Shown here: positions 23,401 to 35,155 of the stretch, piece after piece
Layout: each line of letters opens with the position of its first letter
Numbering within the stretch: position 1 is the stretch's first letter
Assembly (NCBI GenBank): GCA_001574975.1
Contig: KQ965804.1
Span: 185,331 to 249,330 of the forward strand
Reading direction: 5' to 3'
Length of the DNA: 64,000 bases
Source of the DNA: Gonapodya prolifera JEL478
Taxonomy: Eukaryota > Monoblepharomycota > Monoblepharidomycetes > Monoblepharidales > Gonapodyaceae
Translations under genes and position numbers: made by a program
Notes under the pieces: model-generated
What the model was told of the DNA's origin: nothing
Databases searched by the model: none
What the model saw: only the letters and a program-made list of their open reading frames with translations

Positions 23401-24037
23401 ACGTTGAAGGGACCAGGGTTGAGCGAGAATTCACCAAGGTAAGGCACTTTGACTCGGTAGTCGGGTAGAGTGTACTCCATTGCCTTTCCCATGAAGCTAC
23501 ATTGTGGAACGATGATTAACAATCGAGTTTACCGAACGGGAGGTCATGATGACTCACAAGGCAAGCAGTGCACAAGCAATCTGACCGAGAACGATTGGGG
23601 TCGATGTGAACCTAGCCCAGACGATCGTATGAAGCGATTCCGTAGGTGTGTTCTTCCAGTAGCGATTCTCACCAGAAGTATTGATTGACACCGGCAACCA
23701 CCACCGCCCAAACGACACCCAGAACAACAGACCGGAAACTCCAGCAAGGCATCGACGGGCTGGAGAAACGATGAAACCAGGTGAGAGACTGCGGAAAAAA
23801 CCAAGAGACAACTCCATAACGCACTCATCGGTTTCAGGTACAGTCGCGCCAACTTCGGGAATGTGCGATTTGCTGAAAGAAAGTGAAGGGGCGACACGAG
23901 GTGAAGCAACCAACAACAGCAAACCAAGTCCGCGGGACGAACCTCTTGAACTCGACCTCGTCGAGCTTCTTCTCGATATCCTTCTCCTTGTCGATCTCCA
24001 TTACCCCGAGGGGCACTGTTTCAGCTTCCGTCGCCAT
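20453..24037 (-). CDS. OPT-family oligopeptide transporter
   Basis: Twenty-three exons close in phase and give about 737 aa: 24037-23943, 23872-23825, 23759-23673, 23611-23558, 23496-23403, 23338-23312, 23250-23140, 23082-22987, 22916-22860, 22806-22744, 22689-22273, 22203-22102, 22043-21899, 21833-21773, 21715-21645, 21578-21465, 21408-21351, 21290-21254, 21193-21144, 21087-20994, 20939-20820, 20758-20564 and probably 20470-20453. This is a plasma-membrane proton-coupled importer of small peptides (Opt1/Isp4 family). The acidic N-terminus leads to [17 protein letters not shown], then many hydrophobic segments. Signatures include [86 protein letters not shown] and [10 protein letters not shown]. 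Exons as small as 27 nt encode single loops. The last exon (YCALP, stop) is a guess; everything upstream of FYFGNP is firm. Confidence 0.93.
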
Positions 24038-25714
24038 TGAGTGTCACCACGCGATGGGTTGTGGATGTGGAAAAGTCTTCGGATGGGCACGATCGTTTCG
24101 TGTTTTTGAAGTGGGGCCGCTTCAATGCGGGGCCTACCGGGCCTGCCAAGAAAAATGAAGGGATCCTTTTTTTTTTTAAATTCTAGGGTCGATGACCAGG
24201 GTGATCGTGACAAAGGCAAACGTTGTCTGGAACAGGTGGATACCAGAACGTAGAGAATTCTTTGATCGCTGTACGGAAAAGAGAGAGTATATGAATTATC
24301 GAGCTTTCATTAGAGGCGGCGGAACCTGAGAGGAACCCTCACATTTCAGTGTGGCGTAGAGAAATTTCAAACAGTTCCAAATCGCTGGGAAGTTCCCCCT
24401 ATCACACAATAATCGAACGAACAATGTAAGCGCCTCGAAGTGTTCTTCAAAGTTGAGTTTAAATCACAAATTTCACGTCTACTTTATCACATGTCTCACT
24501 CTCCTTCATCTAATTTCCGAGCCGAGTCGGCCGTGCCCTCATTTATTACCAACGCCCTTCCTCCTTCCCCAGTTTTACCTGCCGCCGCCTGAGTTTTATC
24601 TTATCAGTTCGTTCTCCAATGCGAACCTACCGCTCAGGTACACCATACCTCACCGGGTTCTTGGCGATTCCAACGATTGAGACGTGGACACACCGTCAAA
24701 ACTCGTCTCAAGACCACCACCGCCGGGGTGGCGAGCTCATCAATGACTCACGGTATCACATTCGGAGAGGAACCGCATCTGTGCGGGACATGGAAATGGA
24801 GACGAACCTGCCAAGCCAAAGGAGCTCAACTGTTCATCATTGCGGCACAGTGCTTCCCGCGGAGCAGGAGCTGGGCGGACCTTCTATGACCGCACCCGGT
24901 CGCAATGAAAGCGTGGTCTTGGTGTCCTTGATGTGGAAGCTATTAGAATGAAAATGCTTCAAGGCATTTCTGGTCTTGTGCGCTAAACGAATCGAATTCG
25001 ACTGCCGCGACTGAATTCTACGAGGGCTCTGCCGTAAGAAAGTGTGCTCTTTTGTGTTGTTTGAAGGCACTCTAAATGCCGCAGAAGTAATGAAGCACAG
25101 CAAAAAACTCAATAAACTGAACTTGTTTAGGGTATCTATGACTCACAAGCAGTCAAAGCAAAGGCCGGAGGGAGCTGCCCCGCGGAGGATGCATTCGGGC
25201 TTCGGCAAAAAAGTGAGTCAACAAAGTTTATTTTCCTGGAGTCATTATTTCTGAGATTTTCCCGCCCAGCACGAAAGCGACCGCCAGCGTACCGAGCCGC
25301 CAGACCGCCCACTTCACCACGCCACATTCTCGGGACTGTACGGAGCGGAACTGAAGCTCCCTGTGATTGCCGCGGTGTGGGCAAGTGAGATCACTCTCTC
25401 CCATAGGGGTGGGTTGTATGGCATCCAGAGAGGAAGTGATGGGTTGACACAAAGAACATACGATGTAAAGACGTAGCAAATTTACTACTTCTTGATTTCC
25501 GAACACGGAACTGACAATCAGAGTGAAAAGCAAAATATGATGCTGCAAAGCAACAGGACATCCTTCGCCGACGACGGTTCGCCCCCATATTGTAGGAGTA
25601 CATGGAACACATCGTGGAATCATATATATTCAATTGATTTAAATTCAGGTGGTGCTGCCCTTGCGTTACATGTTGCTTTGGACACACCGAACTCTCCACA
25701 CAGGTCCACACAAG
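24038..25714. other. Intergenic region between OPT and CKAP2-like genes
   Basis: The 1.7-kb divergent spacer holds no frame with a recognisable domain. A 9-nt poly-T lies near 24.17 kb, and several short open frames have no coding pattern. Promoters and leaders of both flanking genes must lie here. Confidence 0.5.
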
Positions 25715-28305
25715 ATGAAGACTGCAAAACCGGGCGGCAACAACGCGATCTCTGAGACCGATGCGCAGGAGAGGCGGCGCCTGCAGCTGGAGGAGTGGAA
25801 GCGAAGGAAGGAGGGAGGGATGGGGGCGGCGCCAGCGAAGAAAAGGTGGGCATTTGCATTGGGTTCCATCGCGATGCTGTTTCCGCCCAGAGCAGGCGCG
25901 ATGGCGCGCGGGGGTGGACGATGCGCTGAAATGGTCAACTGGATGGGCGGGAAACGCTTGAGTTCCCCATCGCCGCCGTCCGCGCCGATCGCGTCTCATG
26001 TTCTTTCTTCCCCTCTTCCAACGCCACTCGCATCACAGCACGAAGATAGCCGCGCCGAAAGTATCGCTATCGGTTACTGCCTCCACGTGTAAGAGGAACC
26101 TAATTTCATCACCGACTCCAAACCTCACTTAGCAACTCTCATTCCCATAGCAACTGCAGCTGCACCTTCCCGACTAATCCGAGGCAAGGAGCCCGCTGCT
26201 AAAGCTCAGCCCCCTCCACCGGTGCTTAAAGTTCAGCCTCCGACAAGCAAACGACCCGTCATCACCGCCACCACGACCCAACCCCGCAGCAAAGTTCCCC
26301 AAGCGACAAGGCCTGCGAACACCCGCATTCCTTCCATATCAGCAAAGAGCTCAGTACCTCGCACGACTGTGATTCCTGGCTCCAGCTCTACGAGCAAAGC
26401 AGAATTGTTGTTGGATTCCCTTCATCAGCGCCCCGCCGATGGCCTTTCTCTTGTTCGAAGCGAGTGCGCATCTGCGTTCCCTGCTTTTTGTTTTTTTGGG
26501 GGGGCGCGCTCACTGCAAAACCTTACTTCATAGTTTCCATGTCCACTCCTCCGCTGAAGAGCACACAAGTGTATCTGGAGAGGCCGAACCAGTACAACAT
26601 AACACTATGGACCACGTTATTGCCATCGACCACGGGAAAGCAGATATGATCGAGCTCGACAGAACCGTGGGCCATGCTGCGAGCTCATTTTCGGTGTCGC
26701 GGGTGGATGACGAGAAGAAACTGGCTTCTTATTGGATGCTTATGGCTGCACGCGCCTGGGCGACGGGAGACATGGTAGAAGGGGGACATGCCCTCACCGA
26801 AGCGTTGACTTTTGGGGCTGAGGTGAGGCCAATATTCTACATTGTGAAAGATTTTGTTCACCTTGACACCTGTCATGTAGCCCAAGGAACACATCGAAAT
26901 GATGCTTGAAGTACTCCCAACTGCCCGCCAAGAGGCATCTATCTCGCACCTAAATGCATCATTGCCTGACATTCCAGTTGCGCCAGAAGAGGCATCGTTC
27001 TCTTCCCTAAAAGAGTCCCGGTTGGACCTTCGCAGTGCTCGCCACGACGCTTCCCTGTGGGACCTTCCAAGCAATCACCACGACGAGTCTTTACCACCAC
27101 CCGAAACAACGCACAATGATCTTCCTTCAGCTGCAGCACAGTTGCACACGGCTCCGCTGGCTGACTCCATGGAGCTTCATTCGACACCCAAAGAGTCCCC
27201 TATACCTCAAAATCAGCATGCAGAATCTGCAATGGACTCACCACGCTCGCCAACCACCCGATTCCTCCTGGAAGACAGGAAACCCTTTGGTGATCTCACC
27301 ACATCCTCGCTGTCCCCAGTTCGAGCAACGGAAACCAACAACTTTGGCCACTTTGCCGTGATGCGGTCCGGCAATGCGTGGCGACACTCGGTGGATCTTG
27401 TTGAGGAGGAAAAGCACCTCTCCTCGCCCGCGTGGAGGACAACGACCCGAAAGATGGACATGTCGCCGGAATCTCCACAGAGCCCTCCCTTGCCATCATC
27501 GTTTGTCGTTGAAACAAGCACATCAGTGAGGTCCCGAACGCCGCTTGGGAATCTCGGGCTGGACGTTCGGGCTCTTGCGCCGCGAACGACACCAAGTCGA
27601 AGGAGGCTCTTCCAACCTCCGGAGCTCGTGGAGAAGCCCGATCGTCGGCGCTCGGAGGCCGTCAGGGAGATTGGGAAGCTTCTTGGCGAGATGAACCTGA
27701 GCAAATCTCCGGTTCAGGAGTACGTGCCGCCAACTACTCCTCGCCTCAAACGAGAGATCGCCAGCATCACACCCGGATTTCTATCCGCCAAAAAGCCGCT
27801 GTTACTTCCGGACGATATGGTTCCAGTAAAGTCCCACCCAGAACTTGACGGTAGCAGCGTTACGGTGTTGACTCCTGTCCGAGCAAAGCCAAAGGAGAGG
27901 GATGGTGAGTTCTCAAATCTGCTCCATGAAACCAAGGTACTGACTTGATCTCTTCGCTTTTCAAGCTTTGGGTGTGCCCATGTACGTTACTCAGGTGCGC
28001 CGTTCCCTGCGAAACTTGCCCACCGATGAAGGGAAAGACGATGGAATGTACGGAGATGAGAACGATCCCGAAAGCTATGGAAGCCCTCAGAACTCGATGA
28101 CGCGTATGGCCGAGACTATGGATCAGTCACGAAAGCTTCAGAAGTTGATGGAGGAGAATTCCTATGCGTTCAAACCAAACAGGGTGAGTTGATCGTCGCC
28201 ACCACGTGACACCCATTTGCATCACAAACGGCTGTCGAATACATTGTTTTTCAGGCTATTGATCAAGAAGAAAGTCTGGCAATGCTTCGAAGTCAGCTAT
28301 TATGA
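25715..28305 (+). CDS. CKAP2-family cytoskeleton-associated protein
   Basis: The ATG at 25715 opens an exon with SETDAQERRRLQLEEWKRRK (ends about 25845, GTGGGC donor). This matches the 'EDRRKQLEEWQ..KG' motif of vertebrate CKAP2/CKAP2L. After an unresolved junction, a basic Ser/Pro/Thr linker runs to 26463. Later exons are 26534-26822, 26881-27904, 27966-28183 and 28255-28305. They encode ASYWMLMAARAWATGD ... ALTFGAEPKEHIEMMLEVLP, matching the CKAP2 C-domain helical block 'YW...A......GA.P..E.R..+..IL'. Then come a Ser/Pro-rich region, TVLTPVRAKPKERD, VTQVRRSLRNLP and SYAFKPNRAIDQEE, matching 'LTPVRRS.R' and 'DAFVCRPN'. CKAP2 proteins bind and stabilise microtubules and spindle poles. The order of three separate motifs makes the homology convincing. 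The intron between 25845 and about 26160 is unresolved. Confidence 0.75.
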
Positions 28306-28371
28306 TAAATTACAAGTATTAATTTGGTGAAAACGAGGTGTACATTTTGTGTTGCGTAAGGAAAGGGCTTT

Positions 28372-30724
28372 CTACTTTTTCCCATTGAGCGTTTCATCCA
28401 TCTCCTGCATCAACTGGATGAATTCGGCGTCTTTCATTGTCGGATCTTGCAGGAATTGACCAGACGTATAGCTGGACGACTTCCTTCTCTTGATCGCCTT
28501 GCCAGAGGGCAAGCCACTTGAATTCATTGATTCCTCTTGTAATAAGTGGATGTCGGTGCCTGAAATAGCAAACACTTCCAATGCCGTCACTTCAAAGGGG
28601 ACCACAAAGTCCTTGACCAGGTGTTCGGCGGTTCTGGCATTCGATGCAGCACCCCGTGTACGACTAAAAGCATACGTTGGTGGCGTCGATACTTGAATTG
28701 GGTATTGTTGGTAGTATCCAGATTGGAGGGTCTCGTCGAGCAAGATTCGAGATTCCTTGATGCTGTCATGAGTCGCACCTCCACCGAAAGATATCCCGTG
28801 AGGCCCAAAATGTGCGTATTGTGTACTTTGCATCGTTGAATGGAACACCTGAAAAAGAACGGGCTCAGATAGTGCATCTTCGTGTACAAGTGTCCCCAAA
28901 TGTTACCTCGAAGTAAGGTTGAAGCTCAAAAATAAAACTCTCCTCCGATCCGAAAAACCCAGTCTTGAGCTCCTCCCAGATCGTGGGAATGTATGCACCA
29001 ATAATAAGTTCTTCTGATGCAACCGTGCCCACGGTAAGCGACTTGTTCGCTTTGCACTTGATGAGCATCACAGTTGGCGTCGCAGATTTGAAGACGTGGT
29101 CCTTGAACATCTGAAGTGAGAACCCGTGGTGATTTCCTGAGTATGTGAGCTTCCAAAGAGCTTGGAGGTTCTGGGACGAATGACGGTAGCTTTTCTTCGC
29201 CGCGGATTCGGGCACAAATGTTGATAGCTGCCATGTAATGAAAGGGTTAAGAATCGCCGTAACTGCGTCCAGACACCAGATCACCGGGAGAACTGGCTCA
29301 GCTGAGATGTTGAGGGCTACGTTTGCAACAAGCGTCGCGGAAGCATTTGGATCGAACGCGATAGCATTCCCTTTCGATCGGAGGTCATTGTCAGGAACTC
29401 CAAAAAGAGTGGTGCAAGTATCTCGAAGAAAGGTGCCCAGCCCAGTTGGGAGATGTTGTGCCTGCATCGCGACCCATTCACGAAGATGCTGGAGCTTCAA
29501 CGTATCACTATCCGCGAAGCTGGACGGCGCACCGTTTCGGCTAACCATCCCATTTCCGGTATATCGAAAGACTTGGTCCACAGTACGTTCGATAGCGTCA
29601 GGTGGAAAATAGCTTCCGGGTGGTTCTGTTGACGGCGCCGTTTCCGCATTAGATGTCCCCGGAACATTCAAGGCAAGGTGTTTCAATGCCGGAACAGTAG
29701 CCCCGGAAGGATTGTGAGGAAGTCTTCCGTATTGCTCATTGAGAATCGCAAACTTGTTCACGCGAAGGTTTGCCAACACTTCAAACATCTTGATCAGGTC
29801 GGCCCTGGGAATGACGCATTTCTCGTCTCCTGGCTGCTCGGAAGACACTTTCTCGGACAGCACCACCACTGTAGGAGCACCCATTGTTTTCCTACGCTGT
29901 GTCGCTACCCTTTTGGCAGTGTGAAAGTTCAGGACTTGGCGCTTCTCGATCTCGGTAAGAAGTTGTACACCGTTGGCTCCAGAGTTTGAAGTTATGACCT
30001 GTGTCCCAACATCCTCCAATTCAAGCTGAGACGAACTCATTCGGCGAGTTTGGGGGTTGCGAGTGTTCCTGCTATCGGAATGTGTCTGCTGCGGGTTCGC
30101 GCGATTTGAAGAGAGCCCGATACTGTGTGAGAAGGCGTCCAGCATCTGGAATAACACTTGCTCTGGCTCGTCGACAAGAACATATGACACCAGCGCATGA
30201 AGAAACCTGTGGTAATCCAAGCAATCGTCGGGCGCGGCAAAATCGGGATGAAAATGTCGAGAGTGCTGAGTAAATGCTAGCCAGATCCTCTCAAAAGCAG
30301 CCTCTGGAATGTCGAGATAATCCTTCGAGGCAGGAATTGGATTGCAAAAGAAACACTTGCCCACAAAGTCACAAATGACTTGCCTTAAATGCGCTCTTAA
30401 GCACTGTAAAGTTCTTTTCGGGTCGCTCGGATATTGATCTCTTTCGCCCAGGGGTGATCGCTTTTTTGACATCATAGTAGTTTGACAACGTTGTGATGAC
30501 ACGAACGCCAAAACAGAGCAAACGAGCTCACGTCGGAGATCTTCCTTCCTGTTGCAAAGCCAGTTAAAGATCAATCGAATGGTTCGTCTTTCGGTCGCTG
30601 CAAAAAGAGATTCCAGCTGATCTGTACAAAGTGATATCGAATCTGGCGAATCCGCAGGCTCGTGGGAACTCTGTTTGCCTTTGTCTGATGCACCGAACGG
30701 AAAGCAGAAGCACAGCCCAGACAT
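28372..30724 (-). CDS. TLDc-domain protein, copy A
   Basis: Two exons, 30724-28907 and 28848-28372, give 764 aa. A TLDc domain occupies roughly residues 520-710: LWKLTYSGNHHGFSLQMF, IIGAYIPTIWEELKTGFFG, SFIFELQPYFEVFHSTMQ, HFGPHGISFGGGA, LLDETLQSGYYQ and a final FEVTALEVFAIS. The family includes oxidation-resistance protein OXR1 and the V-ATPase/mTOR-linked mEAK-7. The N-terminus is short and Cys-rich (MSGLCFCFPFG), possibly a lipid-anchoring site. A helical region follows (LESLFAATERRTIRLIFNWL; DYHRFLHALVSYVL) that looks like the EF-hand-like N-terminal half of mEAK-7-type proteins. The middle has several low-complexity inserts. The ATG at 30724 was chosen because it aligns with the start of copy B; an ATG 18 bp upstream is in frame. 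The gene is convergent with the CKAP2-like gene. Confidence 0.85.
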
Positions 30725-30832
30725 CTTCCAACGGTTTCGCAATATGAAAAGGAGAATGAATTTCCAAAGCTATTATACACTTCGCTTTTTGGGGGTCGAA
30801 CAATGCTAATGATCACGATCGGTTAATAGATT

Positions 30833-33266
30833 TTAATGCTCCCCAGTTCCTGCAAGGGTGTCCTCCATTTCTTTCATAAATTGAAGGTAGTCGGCATCAG
30901 TTGTCGGCTCTGTGTCGAATGCGGGCATCCTCATGGATGACCGACGCCTCGCATGGGACGGTTCCTCCTTCGCGGCTCCCGGGTCCATTGCACCAATCGC
31001 GTATACTTCGAGATCAATCACATCAAATGGTACAATAAAGTCTTCCGTTCGGTGTCCCGTGGATGTGACGATATTTCGGGTGCGACTGAACCGGTAGGTT
31101 GGTGCAACGGAGACTTGCACTGGATGCTGTTGGTAAGTTCCAGACTGCATTGTCTCATCAAGAATTATGCGAGCTTCTTTTTGCTTTTCAGCAGTAGCTC
31201 CGCCCCCAAACGTCACCCCAGAGGGTCCAAAGTGTGCATACATGTTGTTTTGCATCGTCGTATTAAGAATCTGCACGGAGTACCGAGTGACATTGAGCAG
31301 TGCCAACTGAAATCAATGGACATTGCAAGCTTACCTCAAAGTAAGGGTGCAATTCGAAAATGAAGGCTTCCTCATTCCCGAAGTATCCGTTCTTCACTTC
31401 TTCCCAGCCAGTTGGCACATAAGCACCGATTGTTATTCGCTCAGATGTTGGTGTCCCAGTGACTTTTCCCGACTTCGGCTGACCATTGATAAGAACAACG
31501 GTCGCTGTGTTCGCTTTGAACACGTGATCTCGAAACATTTGTAAAGAGAACCCATGATGGTTACCCGAGTAGATGAGTTTCCAATTGGCCTGCACAGTCG
31601 TTACATACTTCAGAGACTTCTTTGCCGCAGTTTCGGGGATGAACGTAGACAGTTGCCATGCAACAAAGGGGGTGACCGCTGTTGGCCGCGCATCCATTGA
31701 CGTAAGCACAGGCAAGATCTGCTCTGAGCACATGTTTCGGGACAAGCGAGCAATTCGTGTCATTGACGCCCGTGGATCAAACTGATCACCTCCACTCTTG
31801 TGAAGGATGTCATACTCGGGCACGGCGAAGAGGGTCATGAAGTTGTCTTGCAAGAACGTAGCGAAACCCTCGGCGAGTGTCGGAGCTTGGAGCGACACCC
31901 ACTGGCGAAGCTGTGACAAAGTGATAGTCTCACTGGAGCTGAATTCCGCGGGTGCTCGGACATCCAGACCTGGAGAGTAACGTACAAACCGGAAGACTTG
32001 ATCTGCGATTCCAGTTACTGCCTGCCGAATATAGGCGATTTGCGAAGCCACTGGGTCCTGATCACCAGACGCACTTCCGGAAGCCACGGAAGTCTGTGCC
32101 GGTCCCGTGTAGTTTGGCGTCAGCAACCAGGATGGCGCAGATGTTCCAACCGACGAGGTCATATGAGGACTCGTTGGAACCTTTCCGTACGCACGATTCA
32201 CCAGACCAAACTTGCACATTCGCATTGTTGCCACGGCCGTGAGGATGCGACACAGTTCGCCGTGACTGATCGTGAAGGCTTCGTCGCCAGGCTTCTCAGG
32301 AACAATCTTCTCGCTCAACACAACCACGAAGCTCCCTGCCTTGATACTCTTCATCCGCATCTGAATGGTCTCCTTCTTTTTCTTTCGCCCGAGGGTAAGT
32401 CCCTTCCCGATTTCATTATCAAAGACGCGGCGGCGTGCGAGTTCTTTCATAAGGATAACTTGAGGCGTGCTATCGCCACCGAGGTTCGGAACCACGTTGA
32501 GCGACAAGGAGGAGAGCGACGACTGCTTGTTCCGCCGCAGCGTTCCCATGATGGAGCTTTTCCGACTGGGCGAGGTCGACTTGCTGGCGCCGCTCTCCTG
32601 TGCGTGACTGCTGCTGTGCGAGAATGCGTCGAGCATCTGGAACAAGAGCTGCTCGCCCTCTTCAGGAAGCACAAAGGTGGCGAGGGCGTGCAAGAAGAAG
32701 TGGTAGTCCACCTCGTTGGTGCCAAGAAGGTGGTTTGGGGGTGTTGTGTGGAAGTGAGATGCATGGCTGCCTCGAAAAGCGGACCAAACTTGGTCAAATA
32801 TGGCAGAGGGGAGTTTGAGGTAGTCCTGTCATTGATAGATACGTGCAGCGGTGCGACATGTTTGGAAATGGATGGCACCGCAACGTTCAACCACCACCCA
32901 TGGCATCCTCACATCTAGAACATCCTTCAGAACAACCACTCCAGTCTTCTCTTTCCCGGACCCGATCGTCGCCGGGGGCTTCCTCGCCAAGTCGTTGGGG
33001 TCGGCACTAGGCCTCGCCGATGCCCTCCTTGACAGCCCTGCGACGGGGGTCTCCCTTGCCGAGGGGATCTGTCTGAGGGGATCGCCGACTCTGCGCGCCG
33101 AGAGCCAGTTGAAGAGGAACCGGATCGTGCGCCGATCTCCGGCGGAGAAGAGCGATTCCAGCTCCACCACGCATGCCTCTTCGATCGTCGGCTCTTGGTT
33201 ATCCGGCTCGACGGCGGCGGGTTCGTCAGGAGAGACTTTGGATGAGAAGCAGGAGAAGCAGGACAT
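30833..33266 (-). CDS. TLDc-domain protein, copy B
   Basis: Three exons, 33266-32913, 32825-31335 and 31270-30833, give 760 aa. This is a paralogue of copy A with the same architecture: Cys-rich start (MSCFSCFSS), helical block (LESLFSAGDRRTIRFLFNWL; DYHFFLHALATFVL), a QVFRFVRYSPG region, then TLDc (NWKLIYSGNHHGFSLQMF, TIGAYVPTGWEEVKNGYFG, FIFELHPYFEILNTTMQ, HFGPSGVTFGGGA, FDVIDLEVYAIG). Both copies keep an intron immediately after PYFE, so the duplication postdates that intron. Copy B has an extra intron after the N-terminal helical block. The two genes lie head to tail with about 110 bp between them. Function is inferred from the family only. Confidence 0.85.
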
Positions 33267-33547
33267 GGGATGTAAGGTGAGAACTGAGAACAGGGAGTGA
33301 TGAGAGGGTGATCGCCCGCGGCTGGGAGACCAGGACGCCGTTCGATGCCTGCGGTTGTGATTGCTAGCAATGTGTGCTCGATCCGATCGGACACTGGCAA
33401 GGGGATTGAACGGATTGAGGCTTGGCAAAGATCCTTGCTTTGATCGCAGGCAGCACATGACACGACAACGAACAGAACGCTTTTTCTTTTTTGATATCGA
33501 TACATGATGCGATGCTTCCTGTGGAATCAAATCTCACTCCACCCGAC

Positions 33548-34795
33548 TTACTTCTTCTGTTTCTTGCGGGTCCCGCCTTCTCCTTCCTCCTCCAAGTCAA
33601 GTTCCGGATCTACAAAGGCATTTCTGCAAGTCAGATACGATACTTGCTCCGTTGAGTTCTTCCACTTACATCTGCGAAACACTCCGTCTTCGTTGAAAGG
33701 CAGGCATCGTTCTGACTCGCGGTATGCCTTGATGTTGGGCCGGGCAAGGACAGCATCTCGAAGGGCGAGAATGAGTGGGGTGGACTCGGTCGCACGCTTG
33801 AACGCGACGGGGAAGGCGTACTCTTTAATGGTGAGGAGCGAATGAAGGTAAAGATGCCGTATAGAAGCGAATGATAAAATGCCATTTGGACGAGAGACAT
33901 ATAAGTGAATCGATGACCGTGAGCGAACGAGGGAATAGATGACGGTGAGCAAACGAAATAGATGCCATAGGATAGAATGAATAGATCGTTGAGGCTGAAT
34001 AGGAACCATTTGACTCCTTCACTTACCAAGCCCGAGGAGAGTATGCGCGAGGGACAGGTCGACGTAGCAAAATCTATCTGCAGCACCGAGGAGGTACGGG
34101 CCCCGGGAGTGGGCAACCTGGCGTTCGAAAAAGGAGAGGAACTTTGGGATCCGGTGTGTACAAAAGTCGTGGGCACGGCGCTTGGCCTCGGTGAGCTGGT
34201 CCTTGTAGTAGAGCGAGACAGCAATCGGGTGGTGCGTGTCGTGCGCTGGAAGTACAGGGAAGTTGAGGTGTTTCCAATGGGGGAGATTAAGACATTCGTA
34301 GGAAAATAAGACACTTACTCTCGGCAACAAAGTCTGTGATTAAACACTGCAGCTGGTTCGCCACATCGAGCGTGTGTTCGTCTGCATCGGGCACGAGTTT
34401 ACCCAGGTTCCGTTTCGCGAGTGCGAGCAGAATGTTTGAAGTTTGGTAAAGCAGCTTGCCATCAATAAAGAGTGCGGGCGGCGCAAAGACGGGGTTCTGG
34501 TTTGTGCTGTGCGGCGCGGTACCCTGAAGTATGTATCAATCACAGCGTTGAGTTCATATGGTTGCTCCCATCATCCGGACTTGTTACCAATCAGCGAACC
34601 GCGATCGGCTGTACAAACCTGCAGCAGAGCGTAGATGGCCTGTACGCCGCCCCCGTTTTCATCGCGTGCAATGTCGTAGTAATCGATCTGGGCTTCTTCG
34701 AGGGCCAAGCGCACAAATTCTCCCCGACCTGGGATATTTGGCCAGTAGTATAGAGTTGTCGATGCCGTCTTATCGTGTGCAGCTACGCCTGCCAT
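33548..34795 (-). CDS. Glutathione S-transferase
   Basis: Five exons, 34795-34619, 34523-34319, 34245-34027, 33822-33670 and 33609-33548, give 271 aa. The thioredoxin-like N-domain begins TLYYWPNIPGRGEFVRLALE, which has the catalytic-Tyr/'GR.E..RL' arrangement of sigma/alpha-like GSTs. The glutathione-binding strand PALFIDGKLLYQTSNIL follows, with Gln-Thr-Ser in place of the usual Gln-Ser. The all-helical C-domain includes LYYKDQLTEAKRRAHDFC, YLLGAADRFCYVDLSLAHTL and the ARPNIKAYRESER end pattern. The C-terminus carries an unusual acidic then basic tail (LEEEGEGG, then RKKQKK) that could act as a nuclear signal. It conjugates glutathione to electrophiles. Subclass is uncertain. Confidence 0.88.
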
Positions 34796-35155
34796 TCGGA
34801 TGGTGGAAAGGTCAGAGGGGGACCACCAACGAAAGGACTTTGGTGGGGCTTACTTCGGTCACGCGGGTTGGTCAGGCGCTCCTTCTTCTTCGCTTTTGCT
34901 GCAGCCCATCAGACCGACGCAGACACTCGGGCGCACATCGCCGCAGCCAATCGCCTGCACCGGATCTCCCTCGCGTGGACTGGCGCCCTGCTCGTGGACG
35001 CGAGGTGGCGAAACCCTTGGACCTTCTGTTACCTTCAAAGACAACGCCACATCCCTTTGCTGCAACCTGGTCTCTTCTTCGACATAGTCTGCCTTTAGTT
35101 TCGCAGCGTCCCGATCGCCGCTCTCCGAATCTTTTCTCCCCTGTTTTTACTCTCG
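34796..35155. promoter_or_regulatory. Divergent spacer GST / ankyrin-MYND gene
   Basis: The GST ATG (34795, minus) and the ankyrin-MYND ATG (35156, plus) leave 360 bp for both promoters. No distinctive element was recognised. The plus-strand part nearest 35156 is C/T-rich, as expected for a fungal leader. Confidence 0.45.

Noticed and set aside
31998-32918. 306-codon plus-strand frame
   Set aside because: Antisense to TLDc copy B, whose minus-strand frame carries clear family motifs.
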